A stretch of 40,271 nt of DNA, from positions 1 to 40,271 of the forward strand of contig JAUXQT010000110.1 of assembly GCA_030682135.1 (NCBI GenBank), read 5' to 3'. The notes below the pieces were generated by a model. It was not told the origin of the DNA. It ran no database searches and saw nothing but the letters and a program-made list of their open reading frames with translations. Shown here one piece after another: positions 32,072-39,976 of the stretch. This DNA comes from Nitrospirota bacterium (GTDB lineage Bacteria > Nitrospirota > Nitrospiria > Nitrospirales > Nitrospiraceae). Every line of letters starts with the position of its first letter. Position 1 is the stretch's first letter. Made by a program: the position numbers and the translations under genes.

Positions 32072-32683
32072 GCTTTTCGCCCCTTCAAGCGCTTCCCTGA
32101 GTTCCTGATACACCGTGGTCAGCCTGGCGTTCTCCAGCCGATAGGCGAAAATAGTGGTCAATGCTCCGGATAGGAGAAACACCAGGCCCAGCCCGACAAT
32201 CCCAAGTGCCAGCACCACCCCGCGAAATGCCGCCAGTTCTCCTTCTAGAAACAGGCCAATCAACGCCCCCACCATTCCCACCAGCACCAGCACAAACCAC
32301 GTGCCGGTCAGCAGCGCAGAGGACCAGGGCGTGAGTTTGCGGCATACCACCGACAGGGCGTCACCGTCCGGAGAAAGCGAGATCAGCCCTTTTAACGGCC
32401 ACAATGTTCGAAAGCCGATGGCAAAGAGCCGGTACTTCTGACGAATCACGATCTGGTTCAGGTGCGGGAACCACCGCGCAGTGCCATGCGGCAAGATCAA
32501 CAGCCCTTCGGCATCGAACCGGCCGGACAATTGCGCCATCGTAATGTGCGTGAATCGATCCTGCGTGCGGGCCACCCCGCAGCCATAACGGCTGGCATCC
32601 GGCGTGAGACGCACGAAGTAGAGCCAGTCTCCGAGAATCAGGCCGAGGCAGAGCGCTGCGGCGAAGAAACCTGCGAGGATCAT
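32069..32683 (-). CDS. Membrane protein of unknown function
   Basis: 204 residues. An N-terminal hydrophobic helix (LAGFFAAALCLGLILGDWLYF) and two more near residues 125-145 and 155-175 flank a soluble beta-rich segment (SGRFDAEGLLILPHGTARWF). The C-terminus (LTTVYQELREALEGAKS) is a short helix. No family recognised. The stop TAG is supplied by repeat A8. Confidence 0.68.
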   Translation of the reverse strand: MILAGFFAAALCLGLILGDWLYFVRLTPDASRYGCGVARTQDRFTHITMAQLSGRFDAEGLLILPHGTARWFPHLNQIVIRQKYRLFAIGFRTLWPLKGLISLSPDGDALSVVCRKLTPWSSALLTGTWFVLVLVGMVGALIGLFLEGELAAFRGVVLALGIVGLGLVFLLSGALTTIFAYRLENARLTTVYQELREALEGAKS

Positions 32684-32917
32684 GCTCGTACCTATCCCAT
32701 AGGGGCGACGATCGAATCAAGTGACGGAACCGAACGACCCTGTTGACTCACCGCAGCGAGTTGGCTAGAGTAGCCCCGTTTGTTGTTCGGGCGGGGCTCC
32801 TCGCTCCTTATCAGATGCTCTGCCGCATACATTTCCCCCATTGAAGCTACGACCATCCAGGTAATCCCTGCTTCGTCGGGGAACGCTCATCGCACACGTT
32901 GTGGAGTCGGAGGTGAC

Positions 32918-33640
32918 ATGGATTTAGCGAAAGTTGAGCGCGTCTATACGTCCTACGCCGGAATCTACGATCGGATTTTCGGCAAAGTGTTCCACGAAGG
33001 GCGTGAGTCCGCGATCCGAAACTTAGACGTGCAGCCTGATGAAAAGATTCTTGAAGTCGGAGTCGGCACCGGGCTGGCCCTGCCGATGTACCCTCGCCAT
33101 TGTCAGATCGTCGGAATCGATTTCTCCGAAGGCATGCTGGAGCGAGCGAAGCAGCGCGCGGCAGAACACCGGATGGACCATGTGCTGCTCCATCGGATGG
33201 ATGCCGGCGCCATGGACTTCAAAGACGACAGTTTCGACACGGTCGTCGCGGCCTATGTCGTCACCGCGGTCCCCGACTACCGCAAGGTGGTCAACGAAAT
33301 GATCCGCGTCTGCCGGCCCGGCGGACGCATCATCATGCTGAATCACTTCAGCAACGACAATAAAATCATCGCCGCCATGGAGAAAGTGATCTCCCCTCTC
33401 ACGAAACACTTAGGATGGCGGACAGACCTGTCGCTCCAGACGGTGCTGGACGGTACGTCGCTGCACGTGGCCCGGAAGCAGAATGTGAATCCCTTGCGGT
33501 TCTGGGTCTTAGTGGAATGTGTGAACGGGAAGCACGTGAACGGCAAGACGCACCTCAACGGCGCAAAAAACGGAAGCAGCGCCCCGGCCTATGCTCCTCT
33601 TAACGGCAGTCATCGGACCAGTGGAGAAGCGCTGGCCTAG
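32918..33640 (+). CDS. Class I SAM-dependent methyltransferase, possibly phospholipid N-methyltransferase (PmtA-like)
   Basis: 240 residues. YTSYAGIYDRIFGKVFHEGR precedes SAM motif I ILEVGVGTGLALPMYP; GIDFSEGML (motif post I), VVAAYVVTAVPDYRKV and CRPGGRIIMLNHF follow. The opening YDRIFG...GR and the VGTGLALP form resemble Rhodobacter-like PmtA, which methylates phosphatidylethanolamine, but related enzymes act on quinones and other small molecules. Ribosome binding site GGAGGTGAC before the ATG. The C-terminal 40 residues are Gly/Asn/Ser rich and probably disordered. The TAG stop begins repeat A9. Confidence 0.75.
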   Translation: MDLAKVERVYTSYAGIYDRIFGKVFHEGRESAIRNLDVQPDEKILEVGVGTGLALPMYPRHCQIVGIDFSEGMLERAKQRAAEHRMDHVLLHRMDAGAMDFKDDSFDTVVAAYVVTAVPDYRKVVNEMIRVCRPGGRIIMLNHFSNDNKIIAAMEKVISPLTKHLGWRTDLSLQTVLDGTSLHVARKQNVNPLRFWVLVECVNGKHVNGKTHLNGAKNGSSAPAYAPLNGSHRTSGEALA

Positions 33641-33765
33641 CAGGCTGTTGAAAAAATCCGCCAGCTCGAAAACGCTGAGCGGTGAGCGATGAGCACGGGA
33701 CGACTGACCTTCATCGTTCTGCGTTCATCGTTCTGCGTTCATCCTTCAGCATTCATCGCTGAGTT
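33638..33765. repeat. Family A-derived repeat (A9), one-sided
   Basis: Begins TAGCAGGCTGTTGAAAAAA at a stop codon, continues with CGCTGAGCGGTGAGCGATGAG and iterations of TTCATCGTTCTGCG. The right-hand family A end is missing. The right side encodes the C-terminus and TGA of the next minus-strand gene. Confidence 0.7.
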
Positions 33766-34575
33766 GTCCACGCGCTGCTGCTCGAAGGATTTCCAGTTTT
33801 GCCATTCCCCGCCTGGAATAATCGTATTGCCCACCAGGCACTGGCCTGAAAACCGTTGCACGATCACATCAGCCAGGAGCGACAGCACCTGACCGATGTC
33901 GCGGCCCTGCACCCCGCGAACCCGCAACACCAGGCCGAATCCTGGTCCGTCGAGCGGTCCATACAACATGCAATGGACTCCTGCGGTGTCCCTCGCGTCC
34001 TGCATCGAGACCGGCAGCAGGTCCCCTTCCCACTGAATGGACGCATGACGTCCTGCTGACGGCACGGTGGCCTGCCAGGCACAGGGCGTACCGGCCACCG
34101 CCAGCTCTGCCAAGAGCCACGTCACCGTCGGCCAGTCCGGCATCTCGCTTTGAAAGGTCCATTGCGCCACCTGCTCCAACGACAAGGGCTCCAGGCTCGG
34201 CGCCGCCACTTCTTCCAACTGCGCTTCGTCGCACACCACATAAAGTTCGCCCTGCGGATCGAACCAGAAGCGGAGTTTCCCGTCGGTCAACTCCGCCTGG
34301 ATAATCCCAAGCGTCGAGCAGTCGGCCCCTTCCTGCTCGAACATGGAGAAGTCCGTCACACCGGTCATCGTCACTTTCGCCACACGAGCCATCTGACGAA
34401 TACGATAACGAATCACGACGGTCACGGTGGTCCCAGCCAACACCTCTCGGCCCGAAGCTTCATCCAACAGCCGCCGCTTCGAGACTTGCACATCCGTCAC
34501 ATAACCGCCGCGAAACCCGCCGGTGTGGCCAATGAGCCATCGCACATCTTCGATATTCACTACCTGATATTTCAT
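33739..34575 (-). CDS. Protein of unknown function
   Basis: 278 residues, soluble, beta-rich first half (YVTDVQVSKRRLLDEASGRE, TVTVVIRYRIRQMARVAKVT) and mixed second half. No signal peptide or recognised domain. The last residues (about NSAMNAEG) and the TGA stop are encoded by repeat A9, so the end of the protein may have been remodelled. Possibly read with the small coiled-coil gene upstream, although repeat A10 separates them. Confidence 0.65.
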   Translation of the reverse strand: MKYQVVNIEDVRWLIGHTGGFRGGYVTDVQVSKRRLLDEASGREVLAGTTVTVVIRYRIRQMARVAKVTMTGVTDFSMFEQEGADCSTLGIIQAELTDGKLRFWFDPQGELYVVCDEAQLEEVAAPSLEPLSLEQVAQWTFQSEMPDWPTVTWLLAELAVAGTPCAWQATVPSAGRHASIQWEGDLLPVSMQDARDTAGVHCMLYGPLDGPGFGLVLRVRGVQGRDIGQVLSLLADVIVQRFSGQCLVGNTIIPGGEWQNWKSFEQQRVDNSAMNAEG

Positions 34576-34601
34576 AGGATTATGGCTCGCGAAACTTTCG
34601 A

Positions 34602-34773
34602 AGGGTGCTCAAAAAGTCCTATCGACCAAGATGCAGCAAGGTTTGCAGGCTGCTCAAAATGCTCCGATAGCGAGGCCGCAAGGGGAGCAAACACCGGAGG
34701 CGTACCCTTGGGGCACGTTGAGGATGTTTGCGAACCGAGAACGAAGCTAGCGGGCATTTTCAGCAGCCTGCTA
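34602..34773. repeat. Family A palindromic repeat (A10), compound
   Basis: A partial copy (GGGTGCTCAAAAAGTCC) is followed by a full copy from about 34645 (CAGGCTGCTCAAAATGC) to CATTTTCAGCAGCCTGCTA. Central hairpin CGTACCC-TTG-GGGCACG (34701-34717), with one mismatch that becomes G-U on the minus strand. Same-strand junction. Confidence 0.8.
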
Positions 34774-34775
34774 GA

Positions 34776-34979
34776 CTAGAAGAGCGGTTGTTGCTGCTTC
34801 AACCCTTCAACCTGACGCACCAACTCTTCCACACGATCCTGCAAGCGCGCATTCTCCAGCCGAAGCAGGTCTAACCGATTCAACAGCTGTTCTTGCTGAA
34901 TCTCTGTCCATTGCAACGTTCGCCGCAAGCCTTCCAGCTCCAGCTGCGTCTGTTGCCGTTCGTCTGTCTGAATTGCCAT
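34776..34979 (-). CDS. Small coiled-coil protein (SlyX-like)
   Basis: 67 residues, almost wholly coiled coil with heptad leucines: LELEGLRRTLQWTEIQQEQL, LNRLDLLRLENARLQDRVEE, LVRQVEGL. Its length and pattern resemble SlyX or ZapB-like proteins, without a diagnostic motif. The 266 bp between it and the next gene show no other feature I can support. Confidence 0.6.
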   Translation of the reverse strand: MAIQTDERQQTQLELEGLRRTLQWTEIQQEQLLNRLDLLRLENARLQDRVEELVRQVEGLKQQQPLF

Positions 34980-35245
34980 ATTCCTACCTGCCCTGCAAAG
35001 AGAACATCGTGTGCCTAGTATAATTCTTGGGAACGCGGGCGTCTATCGCGACCTTCGTCAATATTGAAGCCATGATGGAGTACAGAGAGGGGTTCCGTCA
35101 CGATTTCCTCCCCCGCAACATACTACTGCAAAGAAGCGCACCTCAGGGAAGCCCACTTATGCCAGACATAGGACAGAGACTCAAGGCTTCACCTTGAGAT
35201 TCGATGACGTCGGGGGTAGTTGTAGCAAATGGGAAGGAGAAACGG

Positions 35246-36103
35246 CTAGCACTCGCTGATCGGACTCCACCAGGACACGACGGGACGCTGATGCCGAGAC
35301 CGAATTGTGGTGGGCACTTCGTAGGACCAGCGTTGATCCAGTCCTGCAGCTCGACAGAGATTCGCCGCGATGGCAGCCTCTTCAGCTCCTTGATTCACCA
35401 TGACAAACATCCCGGTCGCCGTCAGATTCGACGCGATTCGAGAAAAAATGGCATGAGGCGTCAACAGGGCAAGGGGAAGCCGCCAGGCCAAGACCGGCGC
35501 CGGCGTGACGAACGGATACCAGGCCGTCACCACATCGGCCTTCTGGTCGTACTGCGCATAACTTGAAACGACAAAGCTGGTCTGCGGGAGCCCCTGGACA
35601 TAGCCCTGCGCATAGTCCCAACGGCTATAGCCGTTGGCATAGATGCGATAGCCTTCCACTTCCACACCCGTCAACGCGGAAGGGCGGAAGAACGACTGGA
35701 GGGCGCGCGCGTACCAGAAATTGCTTGAGCCGACATCATGCACGACAACGCCGACTGGACGGGGCTGCCCCCATGCCGTCCAGGCTTGATTCAAGATGTC
35801 GAGGTACTCGTAACTCTTCAGCGCGGTCCGCTCCTCACAGTATCGCTCGAATCGCACGATAAATTTGCGCCTCAGAAAGGCAATTCTCGCTTGTTGACCA
35901 TCGGCAAGCGCTGACAATTGGACGGCTGGCCGTTCTCGATAGATCCCGCGTGACCAGCGAAGTCCCTCCCCGAGCCGATACCAGAACGCGTGGTACCCCG
36001 AGCGAAGTCGTTGGCGAAGCGTATAACAAGAGGGGGCGCCTGTACCGATAGCCGAAAACATCCCGGCAGACTCGGGAACAGCCGTATCGATGACATTCTC
36101 CAT
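35246..36103 (-). CDS. Possible SAM-binding Rossmann protein, function unknown
   Basis: 285 residues. The central part looks like a degenerate class I methyltransferase: GVVVHDVGSSNFWYARALQS as a motif-I-like loop, LTGVEVEGYRIYANGYSR as the acidic strand, KADVVTAWYPFVTPAP and GMFVMVNQG. The glycine motif is not standard (DVGSSN), so activity is uncertain. Ribosome binding site AAGGAGAT directly before the ATG at 36103. It is isolated from its neighbours by repeats and gaps. Confidence 0.6.
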   Translation of the reverse strand: MENVIDTAVPESAGMFSAIGTGAPSCYTLRQRLRSGYHAFWYRLGEGLRWSRGIYRERPAVQLSALADGQQARIAFLRRKFIVRFERYCEERTALKSYEYLDILNQAWTAWGQPRPVGVVVHDVGSSNFWYARALQSFFRPSALTGVEVEGYRIYANGYSRWDYAQGYVQGLPQTSFVVSSYAQYDQKADVVTAWYPFVTPAPVLAWRLPLALLTPHAIFSRIASNLTATGMFVMVNQGAEEAAIAANLCRAAGLDQRWSYEVPTTIRSRHQRPVVSWWSPISEC

Positions 36104-36256
36104 ATCTCCTTGTCGGTTACATGGCCGGAGGGCTGAAGAGGGGAAGAGCCAATGGCCACGAACATCTCTCACGTCCACTAACAGGCCGTTGGCAAACTAC
36201 CAGGCCACTGCGGGAATTCGCATGCCAGAACAGTCGCAGACGCTGTCAGAAGTCGT

Positions 36257-36383
36257 CGCAGGCTGTTCAGAAAGGCTGTCCAGCAAGGCCACAGAAAGCG
36301 GAGAGGCGAGGCGTACCCTTGTGGTACGTTGAGCCTCTGCGCGCCGCGAGAACGCCGCTGGCGGCCTTTGTCAACAGCCTGCT
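36257..36383. repeat. Family A palindromic repeat (A11)
   Basis: Ends GCAGGCTGTTCAGAAAGGCT and GGCCTTTGTCAACAGCCTGC; central hairpin CGTACC-CTTGT-GGTACG (36312-36328). Divergent gap; the 150 bp between the upstream gene start and this element hold nothing recognisable. Confidence 0.83.
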
Positions 36384-36462
36384 AATTATTTCGCTTGAAC
36401 CAACTCTACAATCAGGATAATGCTCAGGGCGTTGAACGCTAGCCCATGCCTGAGAGGTGCCA

Positions 36463-37146
36463 ATGCGCGCGGTCTGCCTGAAACATGTTCCGTTTGAAGG
36501 TCCAGGAGCCTTCGCACCCTCGTTGGCCAACCACGGCTATTCGCTCGACTCTTGCCTTGTACCAAAGGATGGCCTCCCCCCTAACCCTGGTGACCTCTTG
36601 ATCATTATGGGCGGGCCAATGTCCGTGAACGATCCCGATCCATGGATCGCCGAGGAGACCGCATTTATTCGCTCCGCTCTACTCGCCGGCACACCTGTCA
36701 TCGGCGTGTGCCTCGGCAGTCAGTTCATGGCAAAAGCACTCGGCGCAACCGTACAGCCTGGTGCTGGGCTGGAAATCGGAAAAACGAGGATCAGGCTCAC
36801 CGAAGAGGGAAAACAGGACCCGGTGCTCGGCATGTTTCCCGAATCGCTCTCGGTCTTCGAGTGGCACGGGGAGATCTTCGACTTGCCGCCGGATTGTGTC
36901 GCGCTGGCAGGCTCGGAGATGGCCCCGTTGCAAGCCTTTCGTTATGGGGCCCAGGCCTACGGACTGCTGTTTCATTTAGAGATAGAGACGGACGGGATCG
37001 ACGCCCTCTGTCAGCACTGTGCCCCGGATCTCGCTCGGGCACAGTTAACCGCGACGAAGGCCTTGATGGGTTTTCTCCCCCACATGTGGATGTCGCACCA
37101 AATCGCCGATCGCTTGATCGATCATCTCATCAATCCCGCACGTTGA
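36463..37146 (+). CDS. Class I glutamine amidotransferase (GMP synthase-like)
   Basis: 227 residues with the triad-type motifs: nucleophile Cys in GVCLGSQFMAKALGA, oxyanion-loop IMGGPMSVND, and His-Glu in GLLFHLEIETD. Standalone GATase1 domains of this kind (GuaA-like) can act as gamma-glutamyl hydrolases or amidotransferase subunits; the partner is unknown. ATG at 36463 chosen because GAGAGG lies five bases upstream; a GTG two codons earlier overlaps that site. Followed after 82 bp by dapL. Confidence 0.83.
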   Translation: MRAVCLKHVPFEGPGAFAPSLANHGYSLDSCLVPKDGLPPNPGDLLIIMGGPMSVNDPDPWIAEETAFIRSALLAGTPVIGVCLGSQFMAKALGATVQPGAGLEIGKTRIRLTEEGKQDPVLGMFPESLSVFEWHGEIFDLPPDCVALAGSEMAPLQAFRYGAQAYGLLFHLEIETDGIDALCQHCAPDLARAQLTATKALMGFLPHMWMSHQIADRLIDHLINPAR

Positions 37147-37228
37147 TTACCGCCTCGTTCCTGAAGTAGCCTAGGGGCTCCGTCGCGCCCTCAAGGGGCT
37201 TCATTCTAGAAAAGGAGCATTCTGCATC

Positions 37229-38404
37229 ATGGCCGGTTTTCCTATTGAAGTCGCAACCAGAATTAAAACACTGCCGCCCTATCTGTTTGCCGCCATCGAC
37301 AAGATGAAGCAGGCGGCGATTGCCAAAGGCGTGGATATCATCAACCTCGGCATCGGCGATCCGGACTTGCCAACGCCAGCTCCGATTATCGAAAGCCTCG
37401 CTCTGGCGGCCAAGAATCCGAAGCACCATCAATATCCCTCCTACGAGGGAATGTTGTCGTTCCGAACCGCCGTGGCCGACTGGTACAAGCGGCGCTTCAA
37501 TGTGACGCTGAATCCTGCCGACGAAGTGCTGACCCTGATCGGCTCGAAGGAAGGAATCGGGCACATTCACTTGGCGTTCGTCGATCCGGGCGATATCGTC
37601 CTGGTCCCGAGCCCCGGCTATCCGGTCTATCCGGTTGGGACCGGCTTTTGCGGCGGCATCTCGCACCTCATGCCGCTGACGAAGGCGAACGGTTTTCTGC
37701 CTGACTTGAATGCGATCCCCAAGGATGTGGCAAAAAAGGCCAAGCTGATGTGGCTGAATTCGCCGAATAATCCCACGTCGGTCATCATGACCAAAGACTA
37801 CTTCAAGCGCGTGGTGGAGTTTGCGCAAGAGAACCAGGTGATCGTCTGCCACGATGCGGCCTACTCGGAGATTTATTACGACGGCAAGCCTCCGGCCAGC
37901 TTCATGGAAGTCGAGGGAGCCAAGGATGTCGGGGTCGAATTTCATTCGCTCTCCAAGACCTACAACATGACGGGCTGGCGCATCGGCTTCGTCGTCGGCA
38001 ACAAGGACGTGTTGGCAGGCCTCGGCAAGGTCAAGAGCCAGCTGGACTCCGGCGTGTTCGAAGCGGTGCAAGCCGCAGGGATCACGGCGTTGGGATTGGA
38101 CGATTCCGTCACGGACGGCCTGCGCAAGATCTATCAGGAGCGGCGCGATACCTTGGTGCCAGGGCTGAAGAGCCTGGGTCTCGAAGTCGATCCACCGCCG
38201 GCCGCATTTTATATCTGGGTCACGGTGCCGAAGGGCTACACCTCCGCCTCCTTCACGGCTCATTTGCTGGAGAAGGCCGGGATCGTGACGACACCGGGCA
38301 ACGGCTTCGGCGCGCCGGGCGAAGGCTATATCAGGATGACCGTCTGCACGACGAAAGAACGGCTGGCAGAAGCGGTGGAACGGATTAGAAAAGTAGGATT
38401 TTAG
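37229..38404 (+). CDS. dapL: LL-diaminopimelate aminotransferase
   Basis: DapL converts tetrahydrodipicolinate directly to LL-diaminopimelate with glutamate, replacing DapD/C/E in lysine and peptidoglycan synthesis. 391 residues, class I/II PLP aminotransferase: INLGIGDPDLPTP near the start, SPGYPVYP, WLNSPNNPTS, HDAAYSEIYYDG, the PLP lysine in HSLSKTYNMTGWRIGF, and a terminal RMTVCTTKERL. AAGGAG precedes the ATG. A related aspartate or alanine aminotransferase specificity cannot be excluded from sequence alone, but the pattern and length fit DapL best. Confidence 0.87.
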   Translation: MAGFPIEVATRIKTLPPYLFAAIDKMKQAAIAKGVDIINLGIGDPDLPTPAPIIESLALAAKNPKHHQYPSYEGMLSFRTAVADWYKRRFNVTLNPADEVLTLIGSKEGIGHIHLAFVDPGDIVLVPSPGYPVYPVGTGFCGGISHLMPLTKANGFLPDLNAIPKDVAKKAKLMWLNSPNNPTSVIMTKDYFKRVVEFAQENQVIVCHDAAYSEIYYDGKPPASFMEVEGAKDVGVEFHSLSKTYNMTGWRIGFVVGNKDVLAGLGKVKSQLDSGVFEAVQAAGITALGLDDSVTDGLRKIYQERRDTLVPGLKSLGLEVDPPPAAFYIWVTVPKGYTSASFTAHLLEKAGIVTTPGNGFGAPGEGYIRMTVCTTKERLAEAVERIRKVGF

Positions 38405-38410
38405 GCTGGG

Positions 38411-38506
38411 GACGAGATGCCGGGGCGAAGGCTTGCTCGCGGAACGCGCACGATCAGAATGTGCTCGTTCGACGCGCGCAGTCGCCTCTCGCCCCGGCAC
38501 CTCGTC
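38411..38506. repeat. Family B element (B5)
   Basis: Arms GACGAGATGCCGGGGCGA and TCGCCCCGGCACCTCGTC (17 of 18 paired). The core is the exact reverse complement of the B3 core (about 47 bases), flanked by completely different arms. Fills the gap between dapL and folK. Confidence 0.85.
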
Positions 38507-38549
38507 TCACGGTGCGCCACGATCATCCTTCAGGAGAGAGTAAGAAAAG

Positions 38550-39107
38550 ATGGGACGCGAGACGGTGTTCATCGGGTTCGGCTCGAATGTCGGTGATCGG
38601 CTCGATTTCTGCGATCGGGCCGTGACCCTGCTGGGCCTCTTGCCTCACTCACAGCTCCTCGGCGTGTCGATGCTCTACGAGACGGAGCCGGTGAACGATC
38701 ATGCCCAGCCGGGGGACGGCTGGTTCTTAAACGGCGTGGTCCAGATTGAAACGGATATCGCACCGAACAGCCTGCTCGACATCCTCCGGGAGATCGAACG
38801 GGCGCTGGGACGGGACGAGGACCATCGATCCGGCCCCAGAACGATCGATCTGGACATCCTGTTCTATGGACAGCGGACGATCGATGAGCCGGATCTCGTG
38901 GTGCCTCATCCGCGCATGCACCATCGCCGGTTCGTCCTCATGCCCTTGAGCGAACTCGATCCTCTGTTCATCCATCCGGTGCGCCAACGTACGATTAGCC
39001 AATTGCTTGCCGAGGCGAAGAAGCAGCCTGAAGTCCGCCTCCTGTTTCCCCAGCCCTCGACCCGTTATGGATCACGCCCTGCGTGCAGCCAGCCTCCAGG
39101 CTCATGA
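38550..39107 (+). CDS. folK: 2-amino-4-hydroxy-6-hydroxymethyldihydropteridine pyrophosphokinase
   Basis: HPPK, the pyrophosphokinase step of folate synthesis. 185 residues with GFGSNVGDRL, YETEPV, WFLNGVVQIET, the signature GPRTIDLDILFYG (metal-binding Asp pair), LVVPHPRMHHRRFVLMPLSEL. Purine-rich GAGAGAG upstream of the ATG. Its last bases overlap the panC start as ATGA, so folate and pantothenate genes are coupled here. Confidence 0.95.
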   Translation: MGRETVFIGFGSNVGDRLDFCDRAVTLLGLLPHSQLLGVSMLYETEPVNDHAQPGDGWFLNGVVQIETDIAPNSLLDILREIERALGRDEDHRSGPRTIDLDILFYGQRTIDEPDLVVPHPRMHHRRFVLMPLSELDPLFIHPVRQRTISQLLAEAKKQPEVRLLFPQPSTRYGSRPACSQPPGS

Positions 39108-39976
39108 AGATTATTCGCACCACCCGCGCCATGACATCCTGGAGCGAACGATTGCGCCGGGACGGCGTCATCATCGGATTCGTTCCCACGATGGGCGCGT
39201 TGCATGACGGCCACCGGGCGCTCATCCGAGCGGCACGACTCCGTTGCGATGCACTCGTTGTGAGTATTTTCGTGAACCCGACGCAGTTCGGCCCGCGCGA
39301 AGACCTCACGCGTTATCCTCGCCCGATTACCAAGGATCGGGCGCTGTGCCGCGAAGAAGGGGTGGACGTCTGCTTCGAACCGACAGCCGAGGTGATGTAT
39401 CCCGAGGGCTTTCAAACGGTCGTGACGCTGCCGGACATTGCGCGTCGATGGGAAGGTGAGGCCAGACCCCATCACTTTCCCGGTGTCGCCACGGTGGTGA
39501 CGAAACTCTTCGGGATGGTCCGTCCCCATCTCGCCTTGTTCGGCCAGAAAGACTATCAGCAGGCGGCGCTGGTTCGACAACTGGCGAAAGACCTCAATCT
39601 CGGTGTGGCGATCGAGGTACGCCCGACGGTCAGAGAAGCGGATGGGCTGGCCATGAGTTCACGCAACATCTATCTCAATGCCGAAGAACGGATGATCGCG
39701 ACATCGCTCTTTCGGGCACTTCGAGCAGGCAAACAGGCTATCGAAGGGGGCATGAAGAATAGGACGGCGATTGAACGGAGCATGCGGAAGACGATCGAAC
39801 AGGCATCGGGCATTCACGTCGAATACCTGGCCGTCTGCGATCCCGACAGCCTGGAGCCTCTAACTAGATTCACCCATCGTGCCGTGATCTTGGGTGCCAT
39901 CCGGATCGGAACGATCCGCTTGATCGACAATCTCCTGATACACCTGCCGGGGAAAAAGAATCTTGCTAGGCATTGA
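39104..39976 (+). CDS. panC: Pantothenate synthetase
   Basis: Joins pantoate and beta-alanine using ATP. 290 residues: GFVPTMGALHDGH (HIGH-like), SIFVNPTQFGPREDL, FGQKDYQQAALVRQL, MSSRNIYL, and a C-terminal beta/alpha domain ending near AIRIGTIRLIDN. ATG at 39104 is preferred because it overlaps the folK stop and gives the standard MKIIRTTRAM start; an in-frame ATG lies 21 bases earlier. Its end overlaps the convergent PilZ gene by 11 bp. Confidence 0.96.
   Translation: MKIIRTTRAMTSWSERLRRDGVIIGFVPTMGALHDGHRALIRAARLRCDALVVSIFVNPTQFGPREDLTRYPRPITKDRALCREEGVDVCFEPTAEVMYPEGFQTVVTLPDIARRWEGEARPHHFPGVATVVTKLFGMVRPHLALFGQKDYQQAALVRQLAKDLNLGVAIEVRPTVREADGLAMSSRNIYLNAEERMIATSLFRALRAGKQAIEGGMKNRTAIERSMRKTIEQASGIHVEYLAVCDPDSLEPLTRFTHRAVILGAIRIGTIRLIDNLLIHLPGKKNLARH

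Noticed and set aside
9808-36383. Family A copies as insertion sequences.
   Set aside because: They are about 125-170 bp, have no transposase and no consistent target duplication that I can see, so I list them as repeats only.
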